From positions 4,095,502-4,159,501 of the forward strand of contig NZ_CP070356.1 of the NCBI RefSeq assembly GCF_016919445.1: 64,000 bases of DNA, written 5' to 3'. The number at the start of each line of letters is the position of its first letter. The stretch's first letter is position 1. A program made the position numbers and the translations under genes. This DNA comes from Pseudomonas sp. PDNC002 (GTDB lineage Bacteria; Pseudomonadota; Gammaproteobacteria; Pseudomonadales; Pseudomonadaceae). The notes under the pieces are model-generated. The model was not told the origin of the DNA and searched no databases. It saw nothing but the letters and a program-made list of their open reading frames with translations. Positions 8,932 through 20,396 of this stretch are shown in pieces.

Positions 8932-8997
8932 CTGTTTTGCCGATACAGACGAGCTCATCACAAATGAGCCATTACAAGAACAATGAGGTAGACCGTT

Positions 8998-10437
8998 ATG
9001 ACTTCCCACGTGCAAACACCCGGCACCGCCTTGCAGGACAGCCGATCCGCGCGCTTCGCCATGGCCTGTTCGAACTGGGCCGAGCGCTGGTTCCCCGACT
9101 CCTGGGTCTTCGCCGCGCTCGCGGTGTTGATCGTCACCGTCGCCGCCCTGGCCATCGGCGCGCCGGCTACCGAAACCGCCAAGGCCTTTGGTGACGGTTT
9201 CTGGAGCCTGATTCCCTTCACCATGCAGATGGCCTTCGTGGTCATCGGCGGTTACGTCGTTGCCAGCTCCGGCCCGGCGTCCAGGCTCATCGACCTGTTC
9301 GCCCGCGTACCGAAGAACGGCCGCTCTGCCGTGGCCTGGGTCGCGCTGATCTCCATGGTCGCCTCGCTGCTCAACTGGGGCCTGTCCCTGGTGTTCGGCG
9401 GCCTGCTGGTGCGCGCACTGGCTCGCCGCGAAGACCTGAAGATGGACTACCGCGCCGCCGGCGCAGCCGCCTACCTGGGCCTGGGCGCCGTGTGGGCGCT
9501 GGGCCTGTCGTCGTCCGCCGCGCAGCTGCAGGCCAACCCCGCCAGCCTGCCGCCGTCGATCCTGGCGATCACCGGCGTCATCCCGTTCACCGAGACCATC
9601 TTCCTCTGGCAATCCGGCGTGATGCTGCTGGCCCTGGTGCTGGTGTCGCTGGTGATCGCCTACATGACCGCGCCCGGCGCCGGCAGCGCCCGCGACGCCA
9701 AGGCCTGCGGCGTGGACGTCAGCTTCACCCCGCCCAGCGCGCCGAAGGCCACCCGCCCGGGCGAATGGCTGGAGCACAGCCCGCTGCTGATCCTGATGCT
9801 GGTGGCCCTGGCCGGTGGCTGGCTGGTCCACGAGTTCAGCACGAAGCCGGCAATCACCGCGATCTCCGGGCTGAACACCTACAACCTGTTGTTCATCATG
9901 GCCGGCGCGCTGCTGCACTGGCGCCCGCGCAACTTCCTCGACGCCGTGGCGCGCGCCGTGCCGACCACCACTGGCGTACTGATCCAGTTCCCGCTGTACG
10001 GCTCGATCGCCGCGATCATGACCACGGTGAAGGGCGGCGACGGCTCGACCATCGCCCACCACATCTCCACCTTCTTCGTGCAGATCGCTTCCCACGACAC
10101 CTACGCGCTGCTGATGGGCGTGTACTCGGCGGTGCTGGGCTTCTTCATCCCGTCCGGCGGCGGCAAGTGGATCATCGAGGCGCCGTACGTGATGCAGGTG
10201 GCCAATGAGCTGCAATACCACCTGGGCTGGGCGGTGCAGATCTACAACGCCGCCGAGGCGCTGCCGAACCTGATCAACCCGTTCTACATGCTGCCGCTGC
10301 TGGGTGTGCTGGGCCTGAAAGCCCGCGACCTGATCGGCTTCAGCTTCGTCCAGTTGCTGGTGCACATCCCGCTGGTACTGTTCCTGCTCTGGGCGCTGGG
10401 TACGACCCTGCAATACCTGCCGCCGGTCCAGCCGTAG
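8998..10437 (+). CDS. atoE: Short-chain fatty acid transporter, AtoE family
   Basis: 479-residue inner-membrane protein with about a dozen hydrophobic segments, characteristic of AtoE/short-chain fatty acid permeases (NWAERWFPDSWVFAALAVL at the N-terminus, NWGLSLVFGGLLVR in the middle, FFIPSGGGKWIIEAPYV near the C-terminus). It probably imports acetoacetate, butyrate or related substrates for the CoA-transferase/thiolase pair upstream. A GAGG site precedes the ATG. The gene ends at a strong bidirectional terminator. Confidence 0.92.
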   Translation: MTSHVQTPGTALQDSRSARFAMACSNWAERWFPDSWVFAALAVLIVTVAALAIGAPATETAKAFGDGFWSLIPFTMQMAFVVIGGYVVASSGPASRLIDLFARVPKNGRSAVAWVALISMVASLLNWGLSLVFGGLLVRALARREDLKMDYRAAGAAAYLGLGAVWALGLSSSAAQLQANPASLPPSILAITGVIPFTETIFLWQSGVMLLALVLVSLVIAYMTAPGAGSARDAKACGVDVSFTPPSAPKATRPGEWLEHSPLLILMLVALAGGWLVHEFSTKPAITAISGLNTYNLLFIMAGALLHWRPRNFLDAVARAVPTTTGVLIQFPLYGSIAAIMTTVKGGDGSTIAHHISTFFVQIASHDTYALLMGVYSAVLGFFIPSGGGKWIIEAPYVMQVANELQYHLGWAVQIYNAAEALPNLINPFYMLPLLGVLGLKARDLIGFSFVQLLVHIPLVLFLLWALGTTLQYLPPVQP

Positions 10438-10457
10438 CCTGACTGGCAGCCACTGAC

Positions 10458-10495
10458 AAAAAAGCCCGGACACCTCGCGGTGGCCGGGCTTTTTT
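10458..10495. terminator. Bidirectional terminator
   Basis: AAAAAAGCCCGG ... CCGGGCTTTTTT between the convergent atoE and the binding-protein gene; it has an A-run on one side and a T-run on the other, so it can serve both strands. Confidence 0.92.
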
Positions 10496-10511
10496 GCATG
10501 GCACTTAGCGG

Positions 10512-11570
10512 TTATTGAACCGCGGCCACCGGTTGCGCGCTCGCTTGGCGGCTGGCGGCGTCCAGCAGGGCCGGATTGGCCCAGTCGACGGCCTTGAAGT
10601 CGCGGCGGATCAGGCCGTAGGTCTTCGCCGCCTGGATCGAGGCGTCGAGGCGACCCAGGAAGTCGGCGTCGAGTTTCGGCGATAGAACGTCGGTCAGCGA
10701 GCGATTCTGGAACTCGCTCTTGAAGATCACCGCCGGGTAGTTGGCCTGCTTCGACACGAGGTCGATATAGGCATCGCGGTTGGCTTCCGCGCTGGCCCAT
10801 TGCACGGCCTGCAGCTGCACCTTGAGCAGGCGTTCGGTGATGTCCGGATGGGCATCGACGAATTCGCCATTGCCCACCAGCAAGGCCTGCAGGGTGCCGG
10901 CGCCGCCGAGGTCGTGGGTGCTTACCGGGATTTCCGCCAGGCCCTTGTCACGCAGGGCGAACAGGCCGGCCAGGCCCCAGGTGGCGTCGATCTGCTTGGC
11001 CGCCAGGGCGGCCAGGGCGGCGCTGAAGTCCAGGTTGATGACTTTCAGGTCCTTCTCGGTGAGGCCCGCGCTGGCCAGGGCGTTATCGAAGGACAGCTGG
11101 CTGGCGGTGCCGCGGAAGATGCCGACGCGCTTGCCCTTGAGGTCGGCCAGGGACTTGATGCCCGAGCCCGGCTGCACGCCGAGGTAGTGATTCACGCCGC
11201 GCGCGGTGGCGGCCAGTACTCGGCTATCCAGCCCGCTGGACTTGCCGATGATCGCTGCCAGGTCGCCCAGGTAGGCGAAGTCCACCTGGCCATTGGCGAA
11301 GGCTTCGTTGACCACCGGGCCCGCGCCCTTGAAGAAGCTCCATTTGATCTCGATGCCGTCCGCCGCGAACTCCTTTTCCAGCAACTGGCGGGTGTAGAGG
11401 ATGTCCACCACGCCGCCGCCGGAGTGACTCTGGCCGGCGCTGACGTCCGGCACGGCGATGCGGATTTCCTTGACCGGCGCGGCCTGGGTCACCAGCGGGT
11501 AGGCACCGAGCAGGCCGGCCAGCACCGGCGCGGCGAAAAGGGACAGCAATTGATGGGTGAGGGCCTTCAT
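10512..11570 (-). CDS. atsR: Sulfonate/sulfate-ester ABC transporter, periplasmic binding protein
   Basis: 352-residue NMT1/SsuA-like binding protein. It has a Sec signal peptide (MKALTHQLLSLFAAPVLAGL...TQAAP), then IRIAVPDVSAG, GQVDFAYLGDLAAIIG and LKGKRVGIFRGTASQ, the usual ligand-cleft pattern. The start at 11570 has an AGGAGG site; a longer frame upstream lacks one. It is divergent from the permease-ATPase pair and close to an arylsulfatase, so the ligand is probably an organosulfate. The symbol is assigned by analogy with the Pseudomonas ats locus. Confidence 0.82.
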   Translation of the reverse strand: MKALTHQLLSLFAAPVLAGLLGAYPLVTQAAPVKEIRIAVPDVSAGQSHSGGGVVDILYTRQLLEKEFAADGIEIKWSFFKGAGPVVNEAFANGQVDFAYLGDLAAIIGKSSGLDSRVLAATARGVNHYLGVQPGSGIKSLADLKGKRVGIFRGTASQLSFDNALASAGLTEKDLKVINLDFSAALAALAAKQIDATWGLAGLFALRDKGLAEIPVSTHDLGGAGTLQALLVGNGEFVDAHPDITERLLKVQLQAVQWASAEANRDAYIDLVSKQANYPAVIFKSEFQNRSLTDVLSPKLDADFLGRLDASIQAAKTYGLIRRDFKAVDWANPALLDAASRQASAQPVAAVQ

Positions 11571-11828
11571 GGCGCCTGCCTCCTGCAGTAGAGGGAGCGC
11601 AATCGGCTCCGGCGCCCGCACTAAAGGCACGGCGTTTTTCATCAACAAAATAATAAAAATTCATTTTTTAGTAATTATTCGACCTAAGCCAGGAATAGCG
11701 GCGCTCGCCGGGCAGATGCCCGCACGGCATAAAAAATATTCGCCGAATGCATTGGATGGGCTCCAGGCCCTTCCCTTAAATGGGCTGTGTTAGCTCATAA
11801 ATGCATTGATGTGACTATTAATATTCCA
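11571..11828. promoter_or_regulatory. Divergent promoter region of the ats transporter
   Basis: 258 bp with a marked AT-rich block around 11640-11690 (runs such as ATAATAAAAATTC and TTTTTTAGTAATTATTC), well below the local GC level. It should contain the promoters for the binding protein (minus) and permease (plus). No regulator-specific palindrome was recognised. Confidence 0.5.
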
Positions 11829-13445
11829 ATGAAGAATATATTGAAGCCGTACAGCCTTGCTCTTCCAGCGCCCCGACTGCGGCCATCACTGCCCGGTGCG
11901 CGCCGGCTGGAGACGCTCTTGCCATGGTTGGTGCCGCTGTTCCTGGCCATTCTCTGGTGGACGGCCAGCCACCGCCACTGGATGTCCGCGCAGATTCTTC
12001 CGACTCCCGAACTCGTGTTGCAGGCAGGCAAGGAACTGCTTGCCGGCGAACTCTGGCAACAACTGGGCGTCAGCCTGAAGCGCCTGTTCTGGGGGTTGCT
12101 CGCCGGTATCGCCAGCGGCCTGGCGCTAGGCGCCTGGCTGGGCTTCAGCCGGCGCGCCGAGCGCATCGTGCTGCCCACGTTCAGCGCCCTGGCACAGGTT
12201 CCCACCCTGGCCTGGATTCCGCTGTTCATGCTGTTCTTCGGCATCGGCGAGTTGCTCAAGCTGGTGGTGCTGATCAAGGCCATCATCGTCCCGGTGACGC
12301 TGCATACGCTGGTGGGCGTCCGCGATGCCCAGCCGCGCCTGCGCGAGGCCGCCGCCGTACTGCGCCTGCCGCGTCGGCTGCTGCTGTGGCGGCTGATCCT
12401 GCCGGCGGCGTTGCCCGCCTTCCTGACCGGTGTGCGCCTGGCGCTTGCGCAGGGCTGGACCTCCTTGCTGGCCGTGGAGCTGCTGGCCTCAAGCGAAGGC
12501 ATCGGCTACTTGATGGTGCAGGCGCGCCAGCTGTTCATGCTCGACATCGTGTTCGTCTGCATCCTGGTCATCGGCCTGGTCGGCGCGGCGATGGATCGTG
12601 GCATCCAGGCCCTGGACCGGCGCCTGGTGCACTGGCCGCAGCAGGCGGCCGGGGAGCTCCGCCGCAGAGAGCTCCGTCGCAGCGGCGTGGGGCAGGGCTG
12701 GGAGCGTCTGCAACCCTGGCTGCTGCCATTGGCTCTGCTGACGATCTGGCAGGCGGCGAGCGCGCTGGAATGGGTCGATCCGGCGATCCTCGCGAGCCCC
12801 GCCTCGGTTGCCATCGCGCTTCGGGATGGCCTGCTCGACAACAGCCTGACCGGCGCGCTGCTGGCCAGTTTGCAGCGCACGCTCGCCGGGCTGTTGCTCG
12901 GCGGTTCGCTGGGCTTCCTGCTCGGCCTGGGCCTCGGCCTGTGGAACCCGGCGGAACGGCTGCTCGGACCATCCTTCGCGGCGTTGCGGCAAGTGGCGAT
13001 CTTCGCCTGGGTGCCGCTGCTGACGGCGTGGTTTGGTCTGGGCGAGCTGGCCAAGGTGGTGTTCGTCGGTCTGGCGGCGTTCTTCCCGCTGTTGCTGGCC
13101 ACCCAGCGCGGCATTGCCAGCCTGCCGGCGCAACTGAGCGAAGCGGCCATCGCGCTGCGCCTGTCGCCGCTGCAAAGGCTGCGCCGGCTGGTGCTGCCGG
13201 GGGCCGCGCCCTCGATATTCGCCGGGGTGCGCCTCGCGCTGATCTACGCCTGGCTGGGCACCATCGGCGCCGAATACTTCATGCCGTCGGACGGCGGTAT
13301 CGGCAGCCTGATGATCGGCGCGCAACAACTTTTCCGCATGGACCTGGTGGGCGCCGGCATGTTGCTGGTGGGCCTCACCGGAGCCCTGCTGGCCGCCCTC
13401 GGCCAGCGCATCGAGGCGCGCGTGACGCGCTGGAGACACGCATGA
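11829..13445 (+). CDS. atsB: ABC transporter permease, two fused permease domains
   Basis: 538-residue inner-membrane protein made of two tandem BinddpdtT/SsuC-like permease units. The first covers about residues 30-265 and the second 290-530. Each has an EAA-type loop: LREAAAVLRLPRRLLLWRLILPAALPA shape in the first, LSEAAIALRLSPLQRLRRLVLPGAAPS shape in the second (key residues E-A-A...G/L...P). Single-domain permeases of this family are about 260 residues, so this is a fusion that forms the whole membrane pore. ATG 11829 has a weak RBS; GTG 11787 is an alternative. Its stop overlaps the ATPase start by 4 bp. Confidence 0.9.
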   Translation: MKNILKPYSLALPAPRLRPSLPGARRLETLLPWLVPLFLAILWWTASHRHWMSAQILPTPELVLQAGKELLAGELWQQLGVSLKRLFWGLLAGIASGLALGAWLGFSRRAERIVLPTFSALAQVPTLAWIPLFMLFFGIGELLKLVVLIKAIIVPVTLHTLVGVRDAQPRLREAAAVLRLPRRLLLWRLILPAALPAFLTGVRLALAQGWTSLLAVELLASSEGIGYLMVQARQLFMLDIVFVCILVIGLVGAAMDRGIQALDRRLVHWPQQAAGELRRRELRRSGVGQGWERLQPWLLPLALLTIWQAASALEWVDPAILASPASVAIALRDGLLDNSLTGALLASLQRTLAGLLLGGSLGFLLGLGLGLWNPAERLLGPSFAALRQVAIFAWVPLLTAWFGLGELAKVVFVGLAAFFPLLLATQRGIASLPAQLSEAAIALRLSPLQRLRRLVLPGAAPSIFAGVRLALIYAWLGTIGAEYFMPSDGGIGSLMIGAQQLFRMDLVGAGMLLVGLTGALLAALGQRIEARVTRWRHA

Positions 13446-14269
13446 ACGCTTTCGCTTCCCCGGCCCTGGTGAGCTTTCGCCAGGTGGCCAAGAGTTTCCC
13501 CGTGGACGGCCGCGAGCTGCAGGCCATCGAACGCTTCGACCTGGAGGTCGCCGACGGCGAGTTCATCGCCATCGTCGGCGCCAGCGGCTGTGGCAAGTCC
13601 ACGCTGCTGCGCCTGCTGGTGGGGCTGGACCGTGAGTTCCAGGGCGAGATCCGCATCGACGGCAAGCCCATCGACGGCATCGGCGGCGAACGCGGCATCG
13701 TGTTCCAGGAACACCGCCTGTTCCCCTGGCTGACGGTGGAGCAGAACGTCGCTCTCGGTCTGGTCAATGAACCGCTGAGCGAGACCGGCAAGGCCGCGAA
13801 GATCGCCGATTACCTGCAACTGGTGGGCTTGAGCGCCTTCGCTCGCGCCTATCCGCACCAGCTCTCCGGCGGCATGGCGCAGCGCGTGGCCATCGCCCGC
13901 GGCCTGGTGGCCAGCCCACGCATCCTGCTGCTGGACGAACCCTTCGGCGCGCTGGATGCGCTGACCCGCCAGCAGTTGCAGGAAGAACTGCTGCGCATCC
14001 GCCAGCGCGAGCGCATCACCACGGTGCTGGTGACCCACGACGTGGAAGAGGCGCTGTTCCTCGCCGACCGCGTGGTGGTGATGGCGCCGCGGCCGGGGCG
14101 GATCAAGCGCATCGTCGAGGTGCCGCTGGAGCATCCCCGCGAGCGCGGTGGCTTCGATTTCCTGCGCCAGCGCGAGGCGCTGCTGCACGAGCTGACGGGC
14201 GAGGGCGACTACGTCGCGCCGCAGCTCAAGCGGGTGGAAGACCTGCCGTTCGAGTTCATTGCCTGCTGA
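13442..14269 (+). CDS. atsC: ABC transporter ATP-binding protein
   Basis: 275-residue SsuB/TauB-type ATPase that powers the fused permease. Walker A GASGCGKST, Q-loop VFQEHRLFPW, signature LSGGMAQR, Walker B ILLLDEPFGALD and the switch His in VLVTHD are all present. The start is fixed by the ATGA overlap with the permease stop, which implies translational coupling. It probably imports sulfate esters for the arylsulfatase encoded 165 bp downstream. Confidence 0.94.
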   Translation: MNAFASPALVSFRQVAKSFPVDGRELQAIERFDLEVADGEFIAIVGASGCGKSTLLRLLVGLDREFQGEIRIDGKPIDGIGGERGIVFQEHRLFPWLTVEQNVALGLVNEPLSETGKAAKIADYLQLVGLSAFARAYPHQLSGGMAQRVAIARGLVASPRILLLDEPFGALDALTRQQLQEELLRIRQRERITTVLVTHDVEEALFLADRVVVMAPRPGRIKRIVEVPLEHPRERGGFDFLRQREALLHELTGEGDYVAPQLKRVEDLPFEFIAC

Positions 14270-14278
14270 AGACAAGAG

Positions 14279-16044
<1,766 letters not shown>

Positions 16045-16058
16045 TCCGCTGCCGCAGG

Positions 16059-16093
16059 ACGAGGCCCCGGAGCACATGCCGTCGGGGCCTCGT
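16059..16093. terminator. Hairpin after atsA
   Basis: Perfect 11-bp stem ACGAGGCCCCG / CGGGGCCTCGT with a 13-nt loop, 15 bp after the atsA stop. The T-tract is weak (GCGTTTC), so termination is probable rather than certain. Confidence 0.6.
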
Positions 16094-16150
16094 GCGTTTC
16101 CTCTCCATTCATCGCGGGCCGGGTCGATGTGCCTACCGCCGGCGAAAAAG

Positions 16151-16181
16151 CCTGAACTCTGCAGGTCGTTGCCGCCCCAAC
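16151..16181 (+). promoter_or_regulatory. CCTGAACT stress-type promoter element (katE)
   Basis: GGCGAAAAAG then CCTGAACTC (16151-16159), with CCCAAC 16 nt further on. The element ends 104 bp before the katE ATG. Near-identical elements lie in front of the 24466 gene, glgP and glgE. The -35 GAACTY / -10 CYCAA-like arrangement resembles an extracytoplasmic-type sigma promoter (AlgU-like); this is inferred. Confidence 0.5.
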
Positions 16182-16262
16182 AGATAGAGATACACCCGAG
16201 ACGGTCCGCGCCGGGCAACCTGGCGCGCGGCGGTCCTTATCTGTGATGAGGAGAGCGCACCC

Positions 16263-18410
16263 ATGTCCAAGACCCCTGGCAAGCAGAACGGAACTCCTGG
16301 TCAGCCGAGCGAGCTGGCCGGCACCGACACCACCGACCGACGTAATCGCAGCGAGAAGATCGAGCAACTGGAGCGCTACCGTGAGGACGCCACCGGCGAG
16401 GCACTGACCACCAACACCAATGTGCGCATCGCCGACAACCAGAACAGCCTGCGCGCGGGCGAGCGCGGCCCTTCGTTGCTGGAAGACTTCATCCTGCGGG
16501 AGAAGATCACCCACTTCGACCACGAGCGCATTCCCGAGCGCATCGTTCATGCGCGCGGCGCGGCGGCCCATGGCTACTTCGAGTCCTACGAGGACTGGAG
16601 CGCCTTGACCAAGGCGAGCTTCCTCGGCGCCGCGCGCAAGCGCACGCCGGTGTTCGTGCGCTTTTCCACCGTGCAGGGGCCACGCGGCTCGGCGGACACG
16701 GTGCGCGACGTGCGTGGCTTCGCGGTGAAGTTCTACACCGACGAAGGCAACTACGATCTGGTCGGCAACAACATGCCGGTGTTCTTCATCCAGGATGCCA
16801 TCAAGTTCCCTGACTTCGTCCATGCGGTGAAACCCGAGCCGCACAACGAGATTCCCACCGGCGGCTCGGCCCATGACACCTTCTGGGACTTCGTCTCGCT
16901 GACCCCGGAGTCCGCGCACATGGTCATGTGGGCGATGTCCGACCGCGCCATCCCGATCTCGTTGCGGCACATCCAGGGCTTCGGCGTGCATACCTTCCGG
17001 CTGATCAATGCGGCCGGCGACAGCTCGCTGGTGAAGTTCCACTGGCGGCCGAAATCCGGCGTCTGCTCGCTGGTCTGGGACGAAGCCCAGAAGCTCGCCG
17101 GCAAGGATGCGGATTTCCACCGCCGGGCGCTCTGGGATGACATCGAAAGCGGCGACTATCCCGAATGGGAGCTGGGCGTGCAGGTGATCGCCGAGAAGGA
17201 TCAGGACAGCTTCGACTTCGATCTGCTCGATCCGACCAAGCTGGTGCCCGAGGAACTGGTGCCGGTGAAGCTGCTGGGCCGTATGGTGCTGGACCGCAAT
17301 CCGGACAACTTCTTCGCCGAGACCGAGCAGGCCGCGTTCCACCCCGGCCATATCGTGCCGGGAATCGATTTCAGCAACGACCCGCTGTTGCAGGGCCGCT
17401 TGTTCTCCTACACCGATACTCAGCTGTCGCGCCTGGGTGGGCCGAATTTCAACCAGATCCCGATCAACCAGCCGCTGTGCCCTTTCCACAACAACCAGCG
17501 CGATGGCCTGCACCAGCACATGATCAACAAGGGGCGCGCCTCCTACGAGCCGAACTCCATCGACAACGGCTGGCCGAAGGAAACCCCGCCGGCGGCGCGC
17601 CAGGGTGGCTTCGCCAGCTACCACGAGCCGATGACGGGCACCAAGATACGCGTGCGGGCGGACTCCTTCGCCGACCACTTCACCCAGGCGGCGCTGTTCT
17701 ACCACAGCCTCAGCGAGGCGGAACAAGGCCATGTGGCCGCGGCCTATGCGTTCGAATTGTCGAAGGTCGAGCGGATGCCGATCCGCGAACGCGAGGTCAA
17801 CGAGATCCTGGCCAACATCTGCCCGCAGCTCGCCGAGCGGGTGGCCAGCAAGATTGGCGTGAAGGTCACCAACAGGAAGGCCAAGGTGCCGCAGCCGACG
17901 CCGTCGCCGGCGTTGAGCCAGGCGAACCTGCTGTCCGGCGACATCCGCTCGCGCAAGGTGGCGATCCTGATTGCCGACGGGGTGAATGAGGGGGACGTCA
18001 ACGACCTTCGCAATGCCCTGAAGAAGGCGGGCGCCAGTGCCAAGCTGATCGGCCCCAGTGCCTCGCCGGTGAAGGCCGAGGGCGGAGCCGCCCTGGTTCC
18101 CGATGCCAGCTGGGACGGCCTGCCGTCGGTGGCCTTCGATGCGGTGTTCGTGCCCGGTGGCGCCAAGGCCGCGCAAACCATCGGTAGCGATGGCCGCGCG
18201 TTGCATTACCTGCTGGAGGCCTACAAACACCTGAAACCGCTGGCGTTCGCCGGCAATGCCAAGGCGCTGCCCGGTCAGCTGGGTTTGCAGGTGGATGAGG
18301 GCGTGATCGAGGGCGGTTCGGCCAATGATGTGTTCGGTGGGTTGCAGAAGGCGCTGCAGCAACATCGCATCTGGGCGCGCGAGGCGCATGCAGGGAAGAT
18401 TCCGGCGTGA
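16263..18410 (+). CDS. katE: Large-subunit catalase (HPII/KatE type)
   Basis: 715-residue haem catalase that breaks down hydrogen peroxide. Active-site His96 is in [13 protein letters not shown], the conserved Asn in [16 protein letters not shown], and the haem-ligand Tyr383 in [17 protein letters not shown]. Beyond about residue 560 is the extra C-terminal flavodoxin/amidotransferase-like domain ([15 protein letters not shown]) that marks the large-subunit clade; small-subunit catalases end near 500 residues. It stands alone and shares a promoter-like element with the DNA-repair and alpha-glucan genes further on. Confidence 0.96.
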   Translation: MSKTPGKQNGTPGQPSELAGTDTTDRRNRSEKIEQLERYREDATGEALTTNTNVRIADNQNSLRAGERGPSLLEDFILREKITHFDHERIPERIVHARGAAAHGYFESYEDWSALTKASFLGAARKRTPVFVRFSTVQGPRGSADTVRDVRGFAVKFYTDEGNYDLVGNNMPVFFIQDAIKFPDFVHAVKPEPHNEIPTGGSAHDTFWDFVSLTPESAHMVMWAMSDRAIPISLRHIQGFGVHTFRLINAAGDSSLVKFHWRPKSGVCSLVWDEAQKLAGKDADFHRRALWDDIESGDYPEWELGVQVIAEKDQDSFDFDLLDPTKLVPEELVPVKLLGRMVLDRNPDNFFAETEQAAFHPGHIVPGIDFSNDPLLQGRLFSYTDTQLSRLGGPNFNQIPINQPLCPFHNNQRDGLHQHMINKGRASYEPNSIDNGWPKETPPAARQGGFASYHEPMTGTKIRVRADSFADHFTQAALFYHSLSEAEQGHVAAAYAFELSKVERMPIREREVNEILANICPQLAERVASKIGVKVTNRKAKVPQPTPSPALSQANLLSGDIRSRKVAILIADGVNEGDVNDLRNALKKAGASAKLIGPSASPVKAEGGAALVPDASWDGLPSVAFDAVFVPGGAKAAQTIGSDGRALHYLLEAYKHLKPLAFAGNAKALPGQLGLQVDEGVIEGGSANDVFGGLQKALQQHRIWAREAHAGKIPA

Positions 18411-18437
18411 TCGTGCGTTGAGCAGCGAAGAGCGGAG

Positions 18438-19481
18438 CCCCTCACCCTAACCCTCTCCCGCAAGCGGGAGAGGGGACCGTTCCGAGTTTGCCGAACGTCC
18501 TGCGCTCGCCGGCTGACTCCAAACCCTCCAAGCGCACCGAACGGCTCCCTCTCCTGGGGGAGAGGGCTGGGGTGAGGGGAAGGCCTGGTGCCGATACATC
18601 CTGCGTCCGGCGGACTGTGGGCCGCATAACCTGGAGCAGGCCCGCTGCGCAGTTCCGCCCCAACGCCTCAGCCGAGCGTCTTCACCGTCACCGCCGCTCC
18701 CGCAAGTAGGAGAGGGGACCGTGCCGAGTTCGCTGAACCTCCAGTGCTCGCCGGCTGACAGCAAACCCTCCACGCGCACCGAACGGCTCCCTCTCCTGGG
18801 GGAGAGGGCTGGGGTGAGGGGAAGGCCTGACGCCGATACATCCTGCGGCCGGCGAACTGTGGAGTGCATAACCTGAAACAGACCCGCTGCAGGCCCGCCG
18901 CGCAGTTCCGCCCCAGCGCCTCAGCCGAGCCTCTTCACCGTCACCGTCACCGTCACCGTCACCGCCGCACCCGCACGCAGGAGAGGGAACCGTGCCGAGT
19001 TCGCTGAACCTCCTGTGCTCGCCGGCTGACAGCAAACCCTCCACGCGCACCGAACGGCTCCCTCTTCTGAGGGAGAGGGCTGGGGTGAGGGGAAGACCTG
19101 TCGCCGATACATCCTGCGTCCGGCGGACTGTGAGGTGCATAACGTGGAGCAGGCCAGCCGCAGGCCCGCTGCGCAGTTCCGCGTCAGCGCCTCAGCCGAG
19201 CCACTTCACCGTCACCGCCGCACCCGCACGCGGAAGAGAGAACCGTGCCGAGTTCGCCGAACGTCCTGCGCTCGCCTGCTGACACCAAACCCTCCCCGCG
19301 CACCGAACGGCCCCCTCTCCTGAGGGAGAGGGCTGGGGTGAGGGGGAAGACCTGGCGCCGATACGTCTTGCGTCCGGCGGACTGTTGGCCGCATAACCTG
19401 GAGGAGGCCAGCCGCAGGCCCGCTGCGCAGTTCCGCCCCAGCGCCTCAGCCGAGCCTCTTCACCGTCAGCGTCACCGCCGC
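18438..19481. repeat. Tandem array of four ~250 bp units including the next gene's 3' end
   Basis: Four units, measured from the shared ACCGT(T/G)CCGAGTT motif at 18476, 18718, 18989 and 19242 (periods 242, 271 and 253 bp). Each contains a CCCTCTCC...GGGAGAGGGCTGGGGTGAGGGG hairpin element, a CCGATACATCCTGCG segment and a copy of the last ~35 bp of the methyltransferase gene (CTCAGCCGAGC.TCTTCACCGTCA). The last unit merges into the real gene. No credible gene lies in 18411-19445; the short ORFs seen there repeat with the unit. Confidence 0.9.
18936..18965. repeat. (CACCGT)5 hexanucleotide microsatellite
   Basis: Five perfect CACCGT units inside copy 2 of the array; the other copies have one or two. 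This expansion accounts for part of the longer 271 bp period and is a slippage-prone site. Confidence 0.85.
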
Positions 19482-20396
19482 AATCCGCTCCGCCTGCTGG
19501 TACGCCGAACTCTCCAGCTCCTCGCCGAACACGTCCGGGTCCATTTCTTCATACCGCCAGCTCACCGCCCGGCCTGCCAGCAGCGCAGCCACGCGGCGGC
19601 GTAGCGGCGCTTCGCCGTCGATCACCGCGGCGCCGGTGTAGAGCAGCAGGTGACCGCCCACGTTCAGGCGTGCCAGGGCCGTTTCGACGATGCGCAACGA
19701 CAGGCCGTCGCCGAACTCGCCACCGCCGTGGCGATAGGTTCGCTCATCGGGATCGAGCAGATAGGGCGGATTGGCGACGATCAGGTCGAACTGGCCGCTA
19801 ACGCCGTCGAGCAGGTTGCTCTGGCGGATCTGCAAGTCCTCCACGCCAGCCAGTCGTGCATTGGCGCGGGTGAAGTCCAGGGCGCGCGGATTGATGTCCA
19901 CGGCGATGACTTCCGCCTGCGGATAGGCTTGGGCGATGAGGATGGCGCCGGGTCCGGCGCCGCAGCCGATATCCACCGCGCGGCGCACCGGACCGCTTTC
20001 CTCAATCTGGAAATGCTGGTGCAGCGCATGGGCAAAGCGGTACGTGTCGGGGCCGAAGAACACCGAGTCGGTTTCCACGGTGGGATAGGCGGAGTGAGCG
20101 AATAGCTCGCCGTCCAGACTCGACCAGCGCACCGCGCTGCGCCACTGGCTGTCCTGGCGTTGCAGCAGGCCGCCGGCTTCCAGCAGGGCGAGCATGCGCT
20201 CGCTGATCACGGTGTCTGGAAAGTTGCGGCTCCAGCCGAACACGCCCTGCAGGTCGCCGGCGACGTGGTTGCCCGGACGCGCATTGACCCGCGCGTGGGT
20301 CGCCGGGGTGACGGTGGTGAAGCGATAGTCCTGCGCCCGCAGTTCCTGGCCCAGGGAGACCAGGGCCTGCAAGCGCGTGTCGAAAAAGGTGGTCAT
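19446..20396 (-). CDS. Class I SAM-dependent methyltransferase with NPPY motif
   Basis: 316-residue protein. Residues 140-250 form a Rossmann methyltransferase: motif I VDIGCGAGPG (141-150), acidic motif II VIAVDINP, and NPPY (209-212). NPPY is typical of N-methyltransferases acting on glutamine, adenine or guanine (PrmC/RsmC/TaqI types). About 110 N-terminal residues precede the domain and could bind substrate. The substrate is unknown. Its ATG overlaps the stop of the upstream diiron-type gene (ATGA), so the two are translated together. Its last codons are the sequence amplified in the adjacent tandem array. Confidence 0.85.
   Translation of the reverse strand: MTTFFDTRLQALVSLGQELRAQDYRFTTVTPATHARVNARPGNHVAGDLQGVFGWSRNFPDTVISERMLALLEAGGLLQRQDSQWRSAVRWSSLDGELFAHSAYPTVETDSVFFGPDTYRFAHALHQHFQIEESGPVRRAVDIGCGAGPGAILIAQAYPQAEVIAVDINPRALDFTRANARLAGVEDLQIRQSNLLDGVSGQFDLIVANPPYLLDPDERTYRHGGGEFGDGLSLRIVETALARLNVGGHLLLYTGAAVIDGEAPLRRRVAALLAGRAVSWRYEEMDPDVFGEELESSAYQQAERIAAVTLTVKRLG

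Noticed and set aside
11924-13441. Upstream extension of the ABC ATPase frame
   Set aside because: Out-of-frame reading of the permease gene; the ATPase begins at the ATGA overlap.
18442-19394. Set of 60-150-residue ORFs in the array before the methyltransferase
   Set aside because: The same peptides recur with each repeat unit; they are translations of intergenic hairpins.
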